Shown piece by piece: positions 18,256 to 26,841 of a stretch of DNA of 64,000 nucleotides. This DNA is from JADLBR01 sp964651705 (GTDB lineage Bacteria > Verrucomicrobiota > Verrucomicrobiia > JADLBR01). The stretch spans positions 1 to 64,000 of the forward strand of contig CAZYWZ010000002.1 of the NCBI GenBank assembly GCA_964651705.1, given 5' to 3'. The notes beneath the pieces were generated by a model. That model saw nothing but the letters and a program-made list of their open reading frames with translations, searched no databases and was not told the DNA's origin. The translations under genes and the position numbers were made by a program. Every line of letters begins with the position of its first letter. Within the stretch, counting starts at the first letter, position 1.

Positions 18256-20085
18256 CTACCAAGGCCAGACCTCGGGGATCAGCAGGCACGCGCCGGCCCA
18301 CATCATGACGTTGAGCGGCAGCCCGAATCTCACGAAATCCAGGAACCGATAGCCCCCTGGGCCGTAGACCATCATGTGGGTCTGATATCCGATCGGCGAC
18401 GCGAACGCCAGCGATGCCGACATGGCGACGGCGATGATCAGCCCCCGGGGCTCCACACCCAGTTTGGCCGCGGTGCTGATGGCGATCGGGGCCATGATCA
18501 GCGCGGTCGCGTTGTTGGAGAGGATCTCGGTCATGAAAAGCGAGAGGCCGTAGATCAGGGCGAGCATGACATAGGGCAGGATGGCCTTCGGCGCGAAGAC
18601 CTGAGCCCCGCCGAGCATGGTGCTGGCAACCCACTCCGCGGTGCCGGTCTTCTCCATCGCCGCCCCGACGGCCATCATCCCATAGAGCATGAAGATCACA
18701 GACCAATCCACCGCCGCGTAGGCCTCCTGCGGCTCGATGCATTTCATAAGCATCACCAGCACCGCCGCCGCCGTGGCCAGGGCCACGATGGGGATCGGCG
18801 TCAGCGTCGCCGCGAGCACGACCGCCGCCAGCGCGCCCATCGCGACGAAGGTGCGGGACCCGATCTCGCGCGGGGGCCTCTGGTCCTCCAGCAGCATCAG
18901 GTCTCCCACCGCGCGCAAATGATCGAAGGTGGATTTCGGACCGAGCATCAGGATCGTGTCGCCAAACTGGAGCGGCTCGCGGGCGAAATCCTCCGTGAGG
19001 TTCATGCCGCGCCGGTGCACGGCCAGGGCCACCATCCCATACGTTTGCCGGAATCGAGCGTCCTGGAGGCTTTTGCCGACCAACCGCGAGTGGGGGGCCA
19101 CGATCCCCTCGACGATGCCGCCCTCGATTGTCGAGAGGCTCTCGACCCCGAGCTTGCGCTCGACGGAGGGATCCAGACTCGGCAACCCGGCGCCCTCCTG
19201 CTGCACCATGAGCCGGTCGGACACCGACACCAAGACCCGGTCCAGCGCCTCCACCACGACCTCGTCGAGAGATAGCGCCAGCCGGGTACCGCCGCGCCTC
19301 ACCTCGATCACCTGATACGTCGAGGGCTCTTTCCCAAAGGCCGTCTCCACCAGCCGCTTTCCCACCATCCCGGAGTCGCGGTTGACGAGCACGTGGCACA
19401 GGAAGTGCCGCCGCTGGTCCTCTCCCAGGATCGAGGTCACCGTCAGCCGATCCGGCAGCAGCCGCGGGCCCAGTAGCACCACGTAACCGCACCCGAGCAC
19501 GGCGAGAGGCAGGCCCACCCGGGTCAGCTCGAACATCCCCAGCGGCGCGAGACCCTTCTGGTCGATGACGCCGCTGACCACCAGATTTGTCGATGTCCCG
19601 ATGAGCGTGCAGCAGCCCCCCAGCACCGCCGCATACGAGAGCGGGATCAGCATCTTCGACGGCGCGATGCCGTGCCTCCGGCAAATCCCCATCACCACCG
19701 GAAGAAAGATGGCCACCACCGGCGTATTGTTGACGAATGCCGAGGCCGCCGCGACCACCGCCATCATCAGCGCCACCGAAAGCCAGGCCGGCATCCGCCC
19801 CGCCCCCCCAAAGATATTGCCCAGGAACTCGATGGCCCCGGTCCTCTCGAGCGCCCCGGTCAGGACGAACAGGGCCGCGATGGTGATCGGGGCATCCGAG
19901 CTGAAAACTTGAAAGGCGTCGTCCACCGGCAGCAACCCGAGGGCCATGACCGCCACGAACGCGCTCATCGCCACCAGCTCCGGCGCGACCCACTCCCGCA
20001 CGAAAGCCACCATGGCCAGGGCCAGGATCCCCAGCATCAGCGCGATACGGACCCCCTCGGGAGTGAATTCCATCCCCGATAACAT
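18256..20085 (-). CDS. SLC13 (DASS) family permease with central TrkA-C domains
   Basis: An inner-membrane anion or dicarboxylate transporter of the divalent anion:Na+ symporter family; members carry sulfate, citrate or dicarboxylates, and the substrate here is unknown. The 609-residue protein has two hydrophobic halves flanking a soluble middle. The first half has FVNNTPVVAIFLPVV and LIGTSTNLVVSG; the second has LSNNATALIMAPIAI and ASPIGYQTHMMVYGPGGY, the paired substrate/Na+ motifs of the family. The middle (about residues 195-400) has two RCK_C/TrkA-C-like repeats (LALSLDEVVVEALDRVLV and FGDTILMLGP). The start at 20085 is preferred because GGAGGG lies about 9 nt upstream. It converges on tRNA-Arg. 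Confidence 0.9.
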   Translation of the reverse strand: MLSGMEFTPEGVRIALMLGILALAMVAFVREWVAPELVAMSAFVAVMALGLLPVDDAFQVFSSDAPITIAALFVLTGALERTGAIEFLGNIFGGAGRMPAWLSVALMMAVVAAASAFVNNTPVVAIFLPVVMGICRRHGIAPSKMLIPLSYAAVLGGCCTLIGTSTNLVVSGVIDQKGLAPLGMFELTRVGLPLAVLGCGYVVLLGPRLLPDRLTVTSILGEDQRRHFLCHVLVNRDSGMVGKRLVETAFGKEPSTYQVIEVRRGGTRLALSLDEVVVEALDRVLVSVSDRLMVQQEGAGLPSLDPSVERKLGVESLSTIEGGIVEGIVAPHSRLVGKSLQDARFRQTYGMVALAVHRRGMNLTEDFAREPLQFGDTILMLGPKSTFDHLRAVGDLMLLEDQRPPREIGSRTFVAMGALAAVVLAATLTPIPIVALATAAAVLVMLMKCIEPQEAYAAVDWSVIFMLYGMMAVGAAMEKTGTAEWVASTMLGGAQVFAPKAILPYVMLALIYGLSLFMTEILSNNATALIMAPIAISTAAKLGVEPRGLIIAVAMSASLAFASPIGYQTHMMVYGPGGYRFLDFVRFGLPLNVMMWAGACLLIPEVWPW

Positions 20086-20165
20086 GGCGCAACACCCTCC
20101 GCGCCCGCAATCCGGAAAGCGAGCCCGCGCTTGCGCCCCCGGCACATCCCCCCATTGTTCCCGCC

Positions 20166-21992
20166 ATGCCAGACGATGCCCCGGCCACCACCGCCCCAGA
20201 GACCATACCCTCCCGCGCCCAGGTCCCGACCGACCACACCTGGGACCTCACCCCCCTCTACCCAGACGACGCGGCATGGGAAATCGCCTTCCGCGAATTC
20301 GAGGCGGCATACCCCGCCTTCGTCCGGTTCAAGGGCGCCTTCACTGCCTCCGCCCAGACCCTGCTCGAATGCCTCGAGGCCCAACGCGACCTGAACCTCC
20401 TATCCGAACGCCTCGGCCACTACGCGTACCTGCGCGTGGCCGAGGATGGCGGCCATGATCCCGCCCAGGCGCGAAAGGCCCGCCTCGAGCAGGCCCGCAC
20501 CCGCGCCGCCGAAACCGCCGCCTTCTTCGAGCCGGAACTCCTCGCCCTGCCCGACGAGCGCTATGAGGCCCTCGCCGCGGACCACGCCCTCGCCCCATGG
20601 CGCAACGCCCTCCGCAAGATCCGCCGCTTCAAGCCCCACATCCTCACCGAGCGCGAGGAGCGCCTTCTCGCGCTCTGCCGCGATCCCATCGCGGGCCACC
20701 ACCGCGCCTTTTCCCAGCTCACCAACGTCGACATGACCTTCGGTTCCCTGCGCGACGAGAAGGGACGCACCAGGGAGCTCTCCCAATCCTCGTTCGCCTC
20801 CTTCCTCATGAGCCGCGACCCCGCGGTCCGCCGCGACGCCTTCCATCAATTCTACCGCGAGTTCGCCGATCACGACCACACCCTCGCCGCCATGCTGTCC
20901 TCCTCCATCAAGGCCGATGTCTTCGAGGCCCGCGCCCGCAATCATCCCTCGGCCATCGCTGCCGCACTATTCGCCGACGACGTGCCCGTGACGGTCTACG
21001 AAAACCTCATCGCCACCGTGCGCCGCCACCTCGATCCCCTGTTCGAATACCTCGAGATCCGGCGCCACACCCTCGGCCTCGACGCCATACATCACTATGA
21101 CACCTACGTCCCCCTCGTCGCCGACATCGCGACCGACCACCCCTTCGAGCAGGCCGCCGAACTCGTCCTGGAATCCCTCGACCCCCTCGGATCGGATTAT
21201 GTCAGCGCCCTTCGAGAGGGCATCGCCTCGCGCTGGATCGATCGCCACGAGAACAGGGGCAAGCGCTCCGGGGCCTTCTCGTCGGGCTCGTATGGCAACC
21301 CGCCCTTCATCCTCATGAATTACAAGCGCGACGTCTTCGCCGAGGTCTACACCCTCGCCCACGAGGCCGGCCACTCCATGCACACCTGGCTCAGCCAGAG
21401 ACGCCAGCCGTTCCAAGATTACGATTACCCCATCTTCTTGGCCGAGGTCGCCTCCACCTTCAACGAGGAACTCCTCACCCACCACCTCCTGGAGCGAACC
21501 GCGGACCGCCGCATGCGCGCCTACATCATCAATCGCCAGATCGACGATATCCGCGGGACCCTCTACCGCCAGACGATGTTTGCCGAGTTCGAGAAGATCA
21601 CCCACGCCATGGAGGAGTCCGGCGAACCCCTCACCCTCGACGCCTTCCGCGCCACCTACCGCCGCCTCCTCGATGACTACTTCGGGCCACGCTTCGCCAT
21701 CGACCCCGAACTCGAGCTCGAGTGCCTCAGGATCCCACACTTCTATTCCGCGTTCTACGTCTACAAATACGCCACCGGAATCTCCGCCGCCATGGCCCTC
21801 GCCTCCAGGGTCCTCAACGATCCCACCCCAGCCTCCCGCGATGCCTACCTGCGCTTCCTCGCCTCCGGGGGCTCCCTCATGCCCCTCGACGCCCTCCGCG
21901 CCGCGGGTGTCGACATGGCATCCCCAGACCCCGTCGAAAATGCCCTCGGGCTCTTTGCCCGCCGCGTCGAGGAACTCGCGCGGTTGCTTTAA
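20166..21992 (+). CDS. pepF: M3-family oligoendopeptidase F
   Basis: A cytoplasmic zinc metallopeptidase that degrades oligopeptides of about 7-17 residues. The 608-residue product matches the usual length. The zinc site is YTLAHEAGHSMHTW (HExxH) near residues 396-409, with the downstream FLAEVASTFNEEL supplying the third ligand Glu. N-terminal helical oligopeptidase-F region is TWDLTPLYPDDAAW onward, and the C-terminal YSAFYVYKYATGISAAMALA is a family signature. It is divergent from the SLC13 gene (80 bp apart). Its TAA stop is followed at once by CTCGAAAAT, the end word of the intergenic repeats, in the 29-bp gap before mscS. Confidence 0.95.
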   Translation: MPDDAPATTAPETIPSRAQVPTDHTWDLTPLYPDDAAWEIAFREFEAAYPAFVRFKGAFTASAQTLLECLEAQRDLNLLSERLGHYAYLRVAEDGGHDPAQARKARLEQARTRAAETAAFFEPELLALPDERYEALAADHALAPWRNALRKIRRFKPHILTEREERLLALCRDPIAGHHRAFSQLTNVDMTFGSLRDEKGRTRELSQSSFASFLMSRDPAVRRDAFHQFYREFADHDHTLAAMLSSSIKADVFEARARNHPSAIAAALFADDVPVTVYENLIATVRRHLDPLFEYLEIRRHTLGLDAIHHYDTYVPLVADIATDHPFEQAAELVLESLDPLGSDYVSALREGIASRWIDRHENRGKRSGAFSSGSYGNPPFILMNYKRDVFAEVYTLAHEAGHSMHTWLSQRRQPFQDYDYPIFLAEVASTFNEELLTHHLLERTADRRMRAYIINRQIDDIRGTLYRQTMFAEFEKITHAMEESGEPLTLDAFRATYRRLLDDYFGPRFAIDPELELECLRIPHFYSAFYVYKYATGISAAMALASRVLNDPTPASRDAYLRFLASGGSLMPLDALRAAGVDMASPDPVENALGLFARRVEELARLL

Positions 21993-22021
21993 CTCGAAAA
22001 TCTGACGCAACGAGCTACCAC

Positions 22022-23116
22022 ATGCAACCGTGGCTACAGCAGTTTGAACTCGCGGGCAATTCACCCGCCCGGATCATCGCATTCGCCGTGACCCTCCTCG
22101 TCGCCCTCCTCGGCGGGCGCATCCTGCGGTACGGCTTGGACGCCTGGGGCCGCCGCGTGTCTGCCGACACCCGGCCCATGGTGCGCGCCGCCCTCGCCGC
22201 CCTCGCCGAGGCCGGCCCTTCGCTCATCGGCGCCCTCGGTTTCGCCATCGCCCTGCAGTGGCTCAATCTCGACGCCGGCATCCGCGGACTCGCCGACGCC
22301 GTAGCCCAGATCCTGATCACCCTCGCGATGGCCCATGTCGCCTATCGGCTCGTCGATGTGCCAAATGCCTGGTTCACACACCACGCCCGCGCCTCGGGCA
22401 ATCATCTGGATGACATGCTCATCCCCGTCGCCAAAAGGACCCTCCAGATCACCGTCATCGTCCTCGCCATCGTCCAGATCTCCACGATCCTCAGCGGCAA
22501 ATCCGCATCCTCGCTCCTCGCCGGCCTCGGCATCGGCGGACTGGCCATCGCACTCGGCGCGCAGGAGACGTTGAAGAATTTCTTCGGCTCCCTATCCATC
22601 CTGCTGGACAAGCCTTTCGCGCTCGGGGAGCGCATCGTGGTTGATGGGCACGACGGCCCCGTCGAGAGCGTCGGCTTCCGGTCCACGAAGATCCGCACAC
22701 TGGATGGCCACCTCGTCGCCATCCCCAACGGCGAACTCGCCAACCGGACGATCCATAATATCGGAAAGCGCCCACACATCCGCCGCCTCATGCGCATCGG
22801 CATCACCTACGGCACCGCCCCGACCAAGATCGAACAGGCCCGCATCATCCTCGTCCGCCTCCTCGAAAATCACGAGGGCATCCACCCCGACTTCCCGCCG
22901 CGCGTCCACTTCAGCGAATTCCAGGAGTCCTGCCTCGAGTTCCTCGTCATCTACTGGTACCACCCGCCCGACTACTGGAAATTCATGGCATTCTCCGAGC
23001 GCCTCAACCTCGACATCCTCCGCGAATTCAGCCGCGCCGGGATCGAATTCGCTTTCCCGACACGCACGATCCACATCGCCGACGCCGCCAGCCCACTCCC
23101 GCCGCCGCGCCCATAG
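22022..23116 (+). CDS. Small-conductance mechanosensitive channel (MscS family)
   Basis: Opens under membrane tension to release osmolytes on hypo-osmotic shock. The start at 22022 (MQPWLQQFELAGN) follows pepF by 29 bp; an open frame runs back into pepF but without homology. The 364-residue protein has four hydrophobic segments (RIIAFAVTLLVALLGG, SLIGALGFAIALQWL, ILITLAMAHVAYRLV, ITVIVLAIVQIST). The pore helix SSLLAGLGIGGLAIALGAQE has the Gly/Ala pattern of MscS TM3, followed by the beta domain FGSLSILLDKPFALGERIVV and GFRSTKIRTLDGHLVAIPN. It probably shares a transcript with pepF. Confidence 0.93.
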   Translation: MQPWLQQFELAGNSPARIIAFAVTLLVALLGGRILRYGLDAWGRRVSADTRPMVRAALAALAEAGPSLIGALGFAIALQWLNLDAGIRGLADAVAQILITLAMAHVAYRLVDVPNAWFTHHARASGNHLDDMLIPVAKRTLQITVIVLAIVQISTILSGKSASSLLAGLGIGGLAIALGAQETLKNFFGSLSILLDKPFALGERIVVDGHDGPVESVGFRSTKIRTLDGHLVAIPNGELANRTIHNIGKRPHIRRLMRIGITYGTAPTKIEQARIILVRLLENHEGIHPDFPPRVHFSEFQESCLEFLVIYWYHPPDYWKFMAFSERLNLDILREFSRAGIEFAFPTRTIHIADAASPLPPPRP

Positions 23117-23147
23117 GCTGGAGATTCTGCGAGGGGTCGACCGCCCC

Positions 23148-23275
23148 TTTTTTCCGGTGCTGCCCCGCACGCGGGCAGTATGCCCGACATGAAACTTCGC
23201 CCCCGGCGGCGGCTCACAGAGACGCCATTGTAGGCCGCCTGTGTCAGGCGGCACCGGGAATGAAGTTTCCCCCTA
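23148..23275 (-). repeat. Diverged intergenic repeat (C-type core)
   Basis: Read on the minus strand this matches the units at 47293-47364 and 58067-58137: GCCGCCTGACACAGGCGGCC, then CTACAATGGCGTCTCTGTGA and a G-rich tail with GAAGTTTC. The hairpin CCGCCTG/CAGGCGG is at 23235-23251. The left end (23148-23184) keeps a CCGGTGCTGCCCCGC... palindrome like the ends of other units. It fills most of the 234-bp gap between mscS and the convergent barrel gene. Confidence 0.6.
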
Positions 23276-23350
23276 ACAGCCTGTCGGAATTGGAAATGAT
23301 GCGGTGCGCCATGCCACCCTTCAGCCGGGCCGCGCGTGGAACCGCCGCCC

Positions 23351-24628
23351 TCATGGCGTGATCGGACCGCCGACGAAGAAGGCGGCATTCGTCACGATGA
23401 GCGCCCCCGGCCTCGGCATAGGATTCACCGCCCCCCAGTCCACATAGGGATACAGAGAACCGGATGACGAACTCGGCCGCATCACCATGCTCGCGCCCGC
23501 CAGGCTCAGGGAACCGTCCATCGCGCCGCCATAGCTCCCGGCCCCGCCGCCGTTGAAGATGATCACCCCGCCACCGCCCCCGGGGCTGCCCGTTCCGCCC
23601 TCGGGCGCATAGGTGTAGTGGGTCATGCTGCTCACCCATGACCCGCTGCCGCCCTCCTCGGCGACCGCGACCCTCGGAGAACGGATCACCATCTCGCCCA
23701 TGCGCTCGGCAAACTCCCTCCGCCGCGGCCGGAACATCTCCCCGATCCCCTCGAACGGATTCTTGCCCCGGAAGATATTTCCCACCTCGAACGGCACCGT
23801 GACGCGCACCCCGCCGATCCAGTTGCCGCCCATGATTTCCGCGTCATCGACATACTCGACATCGAGGGTCACGGCCGGGGGCAACCGCAATTCCGCGCGT
23901 GCCTTGAAGCCCTCGTAGGACGGCTGCCACGCGGGATCGTCGCTGGCCGCCTCGTAGCTGTAATAGCCGCCGAAGAACCGCAGTTCCGCCCATCGATCAA
24001 GGCCCGGCACCAGGAAGCCGATCTCCCCATAATATCCTTCCAGCGCGGCCTCCCTGTGCCACCACCAGGAATCCCGGTACCGGGTCTCGGTCACCAGATA
24101 ATCCCCCTCCCGCGCGGGATCCGAGGTGCCCAGTTCCTCCGTGGCCCAGTCGCCGGCAGTCCGCACGCCCTCCTCGGGAAGATAGTAATTGAATCGCGCG
24201 TCGACCCATCGGGTCAGCACCTCCGCGCCGACCCCCAACTGCTCGTATTCGAAGCCCCGCGGACTCTCCAGATGATCCCAATAGGCGCTCGCCCCCAAGA
24301 TCACCTCGGGGCCGGGCAGCAGCCATCGCCATCCGCCGCCCAGGCTGTATCGCTCCCGCGAGTCATCCGTCGCAAGCACCTTTGGGTTCAGGAAGAGCGA
24401 GTGCCCCCCGGGACGCCACACCGGCACATGGATGTCAACGAAGCCATCGGTCAGATCCTCGCTGACGTGGCCCCCGAGGGTGATCGACCCGCTCCACTCG
24501 GGCGGCACCCGCACGTCGCTGGGTTCATCCAGCACCGACCCCAGACCGCCACCCCCCTCCGCGCGGAGACACCCGCACATTCCAGAAAATACAAATAACC
24601 CGACGTACCCGACACGTGTCGCACGCAT
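23351..24628 (-). CDS. Inverse autotransporter-type outer membrane beta-barrel protein
   Basis: A 425-residue product with signal peptide MRATRVGYVGLFVFSGMCGC. Residues about 45-310 show alternating beta strands like the intimin/invasin barrel: VDIHVPVWRPGGHSLFLNPK, YSLGGGWRWLLPG, ILGASAYWDHLESPRGFEYE and WVDARFNYYLPEEG. Such barrels insert in the outer membrane and export a C-terminal passenger. Here the C-terminal part (about 325-425) is short and Gly/Ser-rich, with no Ig-like repeats, so it may be a free-standing barrel or display a small passenger. The ATG at 24628 has a strong AAAGGGGAAAGG site. It is monocistronic, 153 bp from the upstream minus-strand gene. Confidence 0.8.
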   Translation of the reverse strand: MRATRVGYVGLFVFSGMCGCLRAEGGGGLGSVLDEPSDVRVPPEWSGSITLGGHVSEDLTDGFVDIHVPVWRPGGHSLFLNPKVLATDDSRERYSLGGGWRWLLPGPEVILGASAYWDHLESPRGFEYEQLGVGAEVLTRWVDARFNYYLPEEGVRTAGDWATEELGTSDPAREGDYLVTETRYRDSWWWHREAALEGYYGEIGFLVPGLDRWAELRFFGGYYSYEAASDDPAWQPSYEGFKARAELRLPPAVTLDVEYVDDAEIMGGNWIGGVRVTVPFEVGNIFRGKNPFEGIGEMFRPRRREFAERMGEMVIRSPRVAVAEEGGSGSWVSSMTHYTYAPEGGTGSPGGGGGVIIFNGGGAGSYGGAMDGSLSLAGASMVMRPSSSSGSLYPYVDWGAVNPMPRPGALIVTNAAFFVGGPITP

Positions 24629-24781
24629 GCGCCTTTCCCCTTTCTACTGAATTATCCCAAACTCAGGCCCGAGCGTGCCCGTCCCGCCCCCCCACGTCAA
24701 TACGAATTACTCCCGCCGGGTCACGCCAAGAGCATCAGCCCCCGGTGTCGTTTTTGCTTGAGGCGACACGACCCGCGTCTC

Positions 24782-25564
24782 TCAGACCCGCGGCGGATCC
24801 CCGTGCTCCGCCGGCGCCCCTTTATCCCCGCCGCGCAAGATCACATCCAGGGACAGCCCGGTCGTCCGCTCGGTGCCCTTCAGGACGTACCAGAGCGCCA
24901 GGACCGTCACCACGAGGCAGGGCAGGCTGATGACCGGCAGGCTCAGTGCCGTCATCTTGCCCAGCTCCTGATTGAACTGCGGCGTCCCAGGGTCGCTGCG
25001 CAACACCCAGATCGCCAGGCAGAAATTCAGGCAAGCGCTCAGCAGGAACGAGGCCGCCACCATCCACGAGCCGCGCACCAGCAACGCATCGAACTCGCCC
25101 CGGCTGCCCCTCTCCTCCAGCGCCCGATCCACCGCCGCGGTGTCGATGACCGAGGGATTGAGCAGGAGCATCCGCACCAGCGGCCGCCGCGACCCGATCG
25201 TGCCGACCACCGCCGCGCCAAATACCAGCGGGATCGCCGTCTCCTTGATCGCGATCCAGATCCGGTCCAGGCGCAGCAGGCCGATGCCCCCCGTCAGCAG
25301 GATGCTCGCCAGCCCGACCGCGGAAAATAGGTTCCACTGCCGCCGCCTCACGCGGTCCCAGATCCCGTAGCCCAGAGGAAAGACCAGCGCCGCCACCAGC
25401 GCCCACGTCGGCCCCAGACGCTCCGCGTCGCTGAGCTTGTTCAATATCGCCACCGGGACCACGATGTTCAGCAGCAGGCTCAGCCACGGGTTTTCCCGCG
25501 GCACCCCGGCCGCCGCCCCCACACCCGCCGGGGATTGCCCCCGCTCGCCGCCCATCGCACTCAT
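24782..25564 (-). CDS. VC0807-family integral membrane protein
   Basis: A 260-residue polytopic membrane protein. It matches the VC0807-type pattern as I recall it: LSLLLNIVVPVAILNKLSDA near the N-terminus, ALVFPLGYGIWDRVRRRQWN, LASILLTGGIGLLRLDRIWI and IKETAIPLVFGAAVV, followed by RPLVRMLLLNPSV. Six to seven hydrophobic segments are visible. The molecular function of the family is unknown. It starts 7 bp after the amidase stop and probably shares its transcript. The N-terminal 25 and C-terminal 15 residues are polar and low complexity. Confidence 0.8.
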   Translation of the reverse strand: MSAMGGERGQSPAGVGAAAGVPRENPWLSLLLNIVVPVAILNKLSDAERLGPTWALVAALVFPLGYGIWDRVRRRQWNLFSAVGLASILLTGGIGLLRLDRIWIAIKETAIPLVFGAAVVGTIGSRRPLVRMLLLNPSVIDTAAVDRALEERGSRGEFDALLVRGSWMVAASFLLSACLNFCLAIWVLRSDPGTPQFNQELGKMTALSLPVISLPCLVVTVLALWYVLKGTERTTGLSLDVILRGGDKGAPAEHGDPPRV

Positions 25565-25571
25565 CCCGCGA

Positions 25572-26732
25572 TCAGAAATCGTCCGGCCGGAATGGCGTCA
25601 CGTCCAGCATGTTCGTCCCGATCGCCACCGTCGTGATCGGCAGCCCCCCGCGCGGGATCATGGCGGCCGGCGATGTCTCGACCAGCGGCACCTCGACGGC
25701 CTCCGCCTCCCGGTTCATCACGATCATCATCCCCGGCTCGTATTGCACGCCCTCGTTGAGCAGCGACTGATAGTCCAGTATGCCCATCTTGATGTGCTCG
25801 GCCATCTTCAGCTGAAAATCCGGATTCGAGATCAGCTTCGCGTCCTCCGGGTTGGAGACGAATCCCCCCTCCACCAGGATCGCGGGCCGCTTGTTCTGGT
25901 AGAGCACCACGAACCGCGCCCGCTTCACCCCGCGGTCAAATCGCTCCTGCCCCCACATCTGGCTCATCCGCCGGTGCACCGACGCCGCCAACAGGATGTT
26001 ATTCCCGTCATTCGCGTTGCCGCTGAACGACTGGTAGTCCGATATCCTCAGCCGCTCCGAGGCCGTCGACGGCGAACCCGCCGGCGCCAAGGCGTATGTC
26101 TCCACACCCCGCGCCGCGGAACTCCCCGCGTTGAAATGGATGCTCACGAAAATGCTGTTCTCGTAGTTATCCGCCACCGCCGCGCGATCGGGCAGCGACC
26201 GTTGCTCGTCCCGGGTGCGCGTCATGACCACCCTGAAGCCCGCCGCCTCCAGCAAGGGCCGCAGCCTCTTGGCCACCGCCAGCGTCAGGTCCTTCTCCGA
26301 CGGGCAATATCGGCTCCGCGCGCCATTGTCGCTCCCGCCGTGACCCGCGTCGATCACCACCGTCTTGAAGGCCTTCCCATACGCGATCCGCTCCGGCCGC
26401 ATCAGCGGCTCCAGCACCTTCACCAGATCCTTCCGCGACAGCATCGGCTTCCCGTTGCGCTCCGCCACCGGAAAGCACAGCGAAAATCGCACCCCGTTTA
26501 CCATCGCCTCCCGCCGCGACACCTTCAGGTCGATCCCCCTGTCCCCGGAACCAATCGTCACCGAATCCCCATTCCGCGCCGGCTGCGGCAACCGGTAGAA
26601 TTCCGCCACCTGCTCGATCGAGACGTAGTCCCTCCCCTCCAGCTCGAAGAGATCCCAGTTCCACGTGCCCGAGGTCGCCGCCGCGCCAAGGTACACCCCC
26701 GCCGCCGCCGTCTGCAACGCGGTCAACCACAT
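25572..26732 (-). CDS. N-acetylmuramoyl-L-alanine amidase (Amidase_3), exported
   Basis: Cleaves the amide bond between muramic acid and the stem peptide of peptidoglycan during cell separation or recycling. The ATG at 26732 (MWLTALQTAAAGVYLGAAAT) gives a signal-like N-terminus; a longer TTG-started frame is less likely. Residues about 20-120 form an AMIN-like or copper-amine-type N-terminal region (WDLFELEGRDYVSIEQVAEF). The catalytic domain has TVVIDAGHGGSDNGA (zinc His), the metal Glu in the SEKDLTLAVAKRL helix, IFVSIHFNAG (second His), and ILVEGGFVSNPEDAKLI with the catalytic Glu. The product is 386 residues. It precedes the VC0807 gene by 7 bp. Confidence 0.9.
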   Translation of the reverse strand: MWLTALQTAAAGVYLGAAATSGTWNWDLFELEGRDYVSIEQVAEFYRLPQPARNGDSVTIGSGDRGIDLKVSRREAMVNGVRFSLCFPVAERNGKPMLSRKDLVKVLEPLMRPERIAYGKAFKTVVIDAGHGGSDNGARSRYCPSEKDLTLAVAKRLRPLLEAAGFRVVMTRTRDEQRSLPDRAAVADNYENSIFVSIHFNAGSSAARGVETYALAPAGSPSTASERLRISDYQSFSGNANDGNNILLAASVHRRMSQMWGQERFDRGVKRARFVVLYQNKRPAILVEGGFVSNPEDAKLISNPDFQLKMAEHIKMGILDYQSLLNEGVQYEPGMMIVMNREAEAVEVPLVETSPAAMIPRGGLPITTVAIGTNMLDVTPFRPDDF

Positions 26733-26774
26733 AACTACCTGATCATGGCAGCGATCCCCCAACCGTCAAGCGGT

Positions 26775-26830
26775 ATGCCCCCGCTACGCCGGGGGGACGG
26801 GTCGCTCACGCTCCCCGCTACGCCCGTCAA
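26775..26830 (-). repeat. Partial D-type repeat
   Basis: Read on the minus strand this gives GCGTAGCGGGGAGCGTGAGC, then GACCCGT, the same words found within 40019-40160 and 63722-63866. It lies in the gap between the amidase and the pseudo-receiver gene and looks like a truncated copy. Confidence 0.55.
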
Positions 26831-26841
26831 AGCCACCCCTC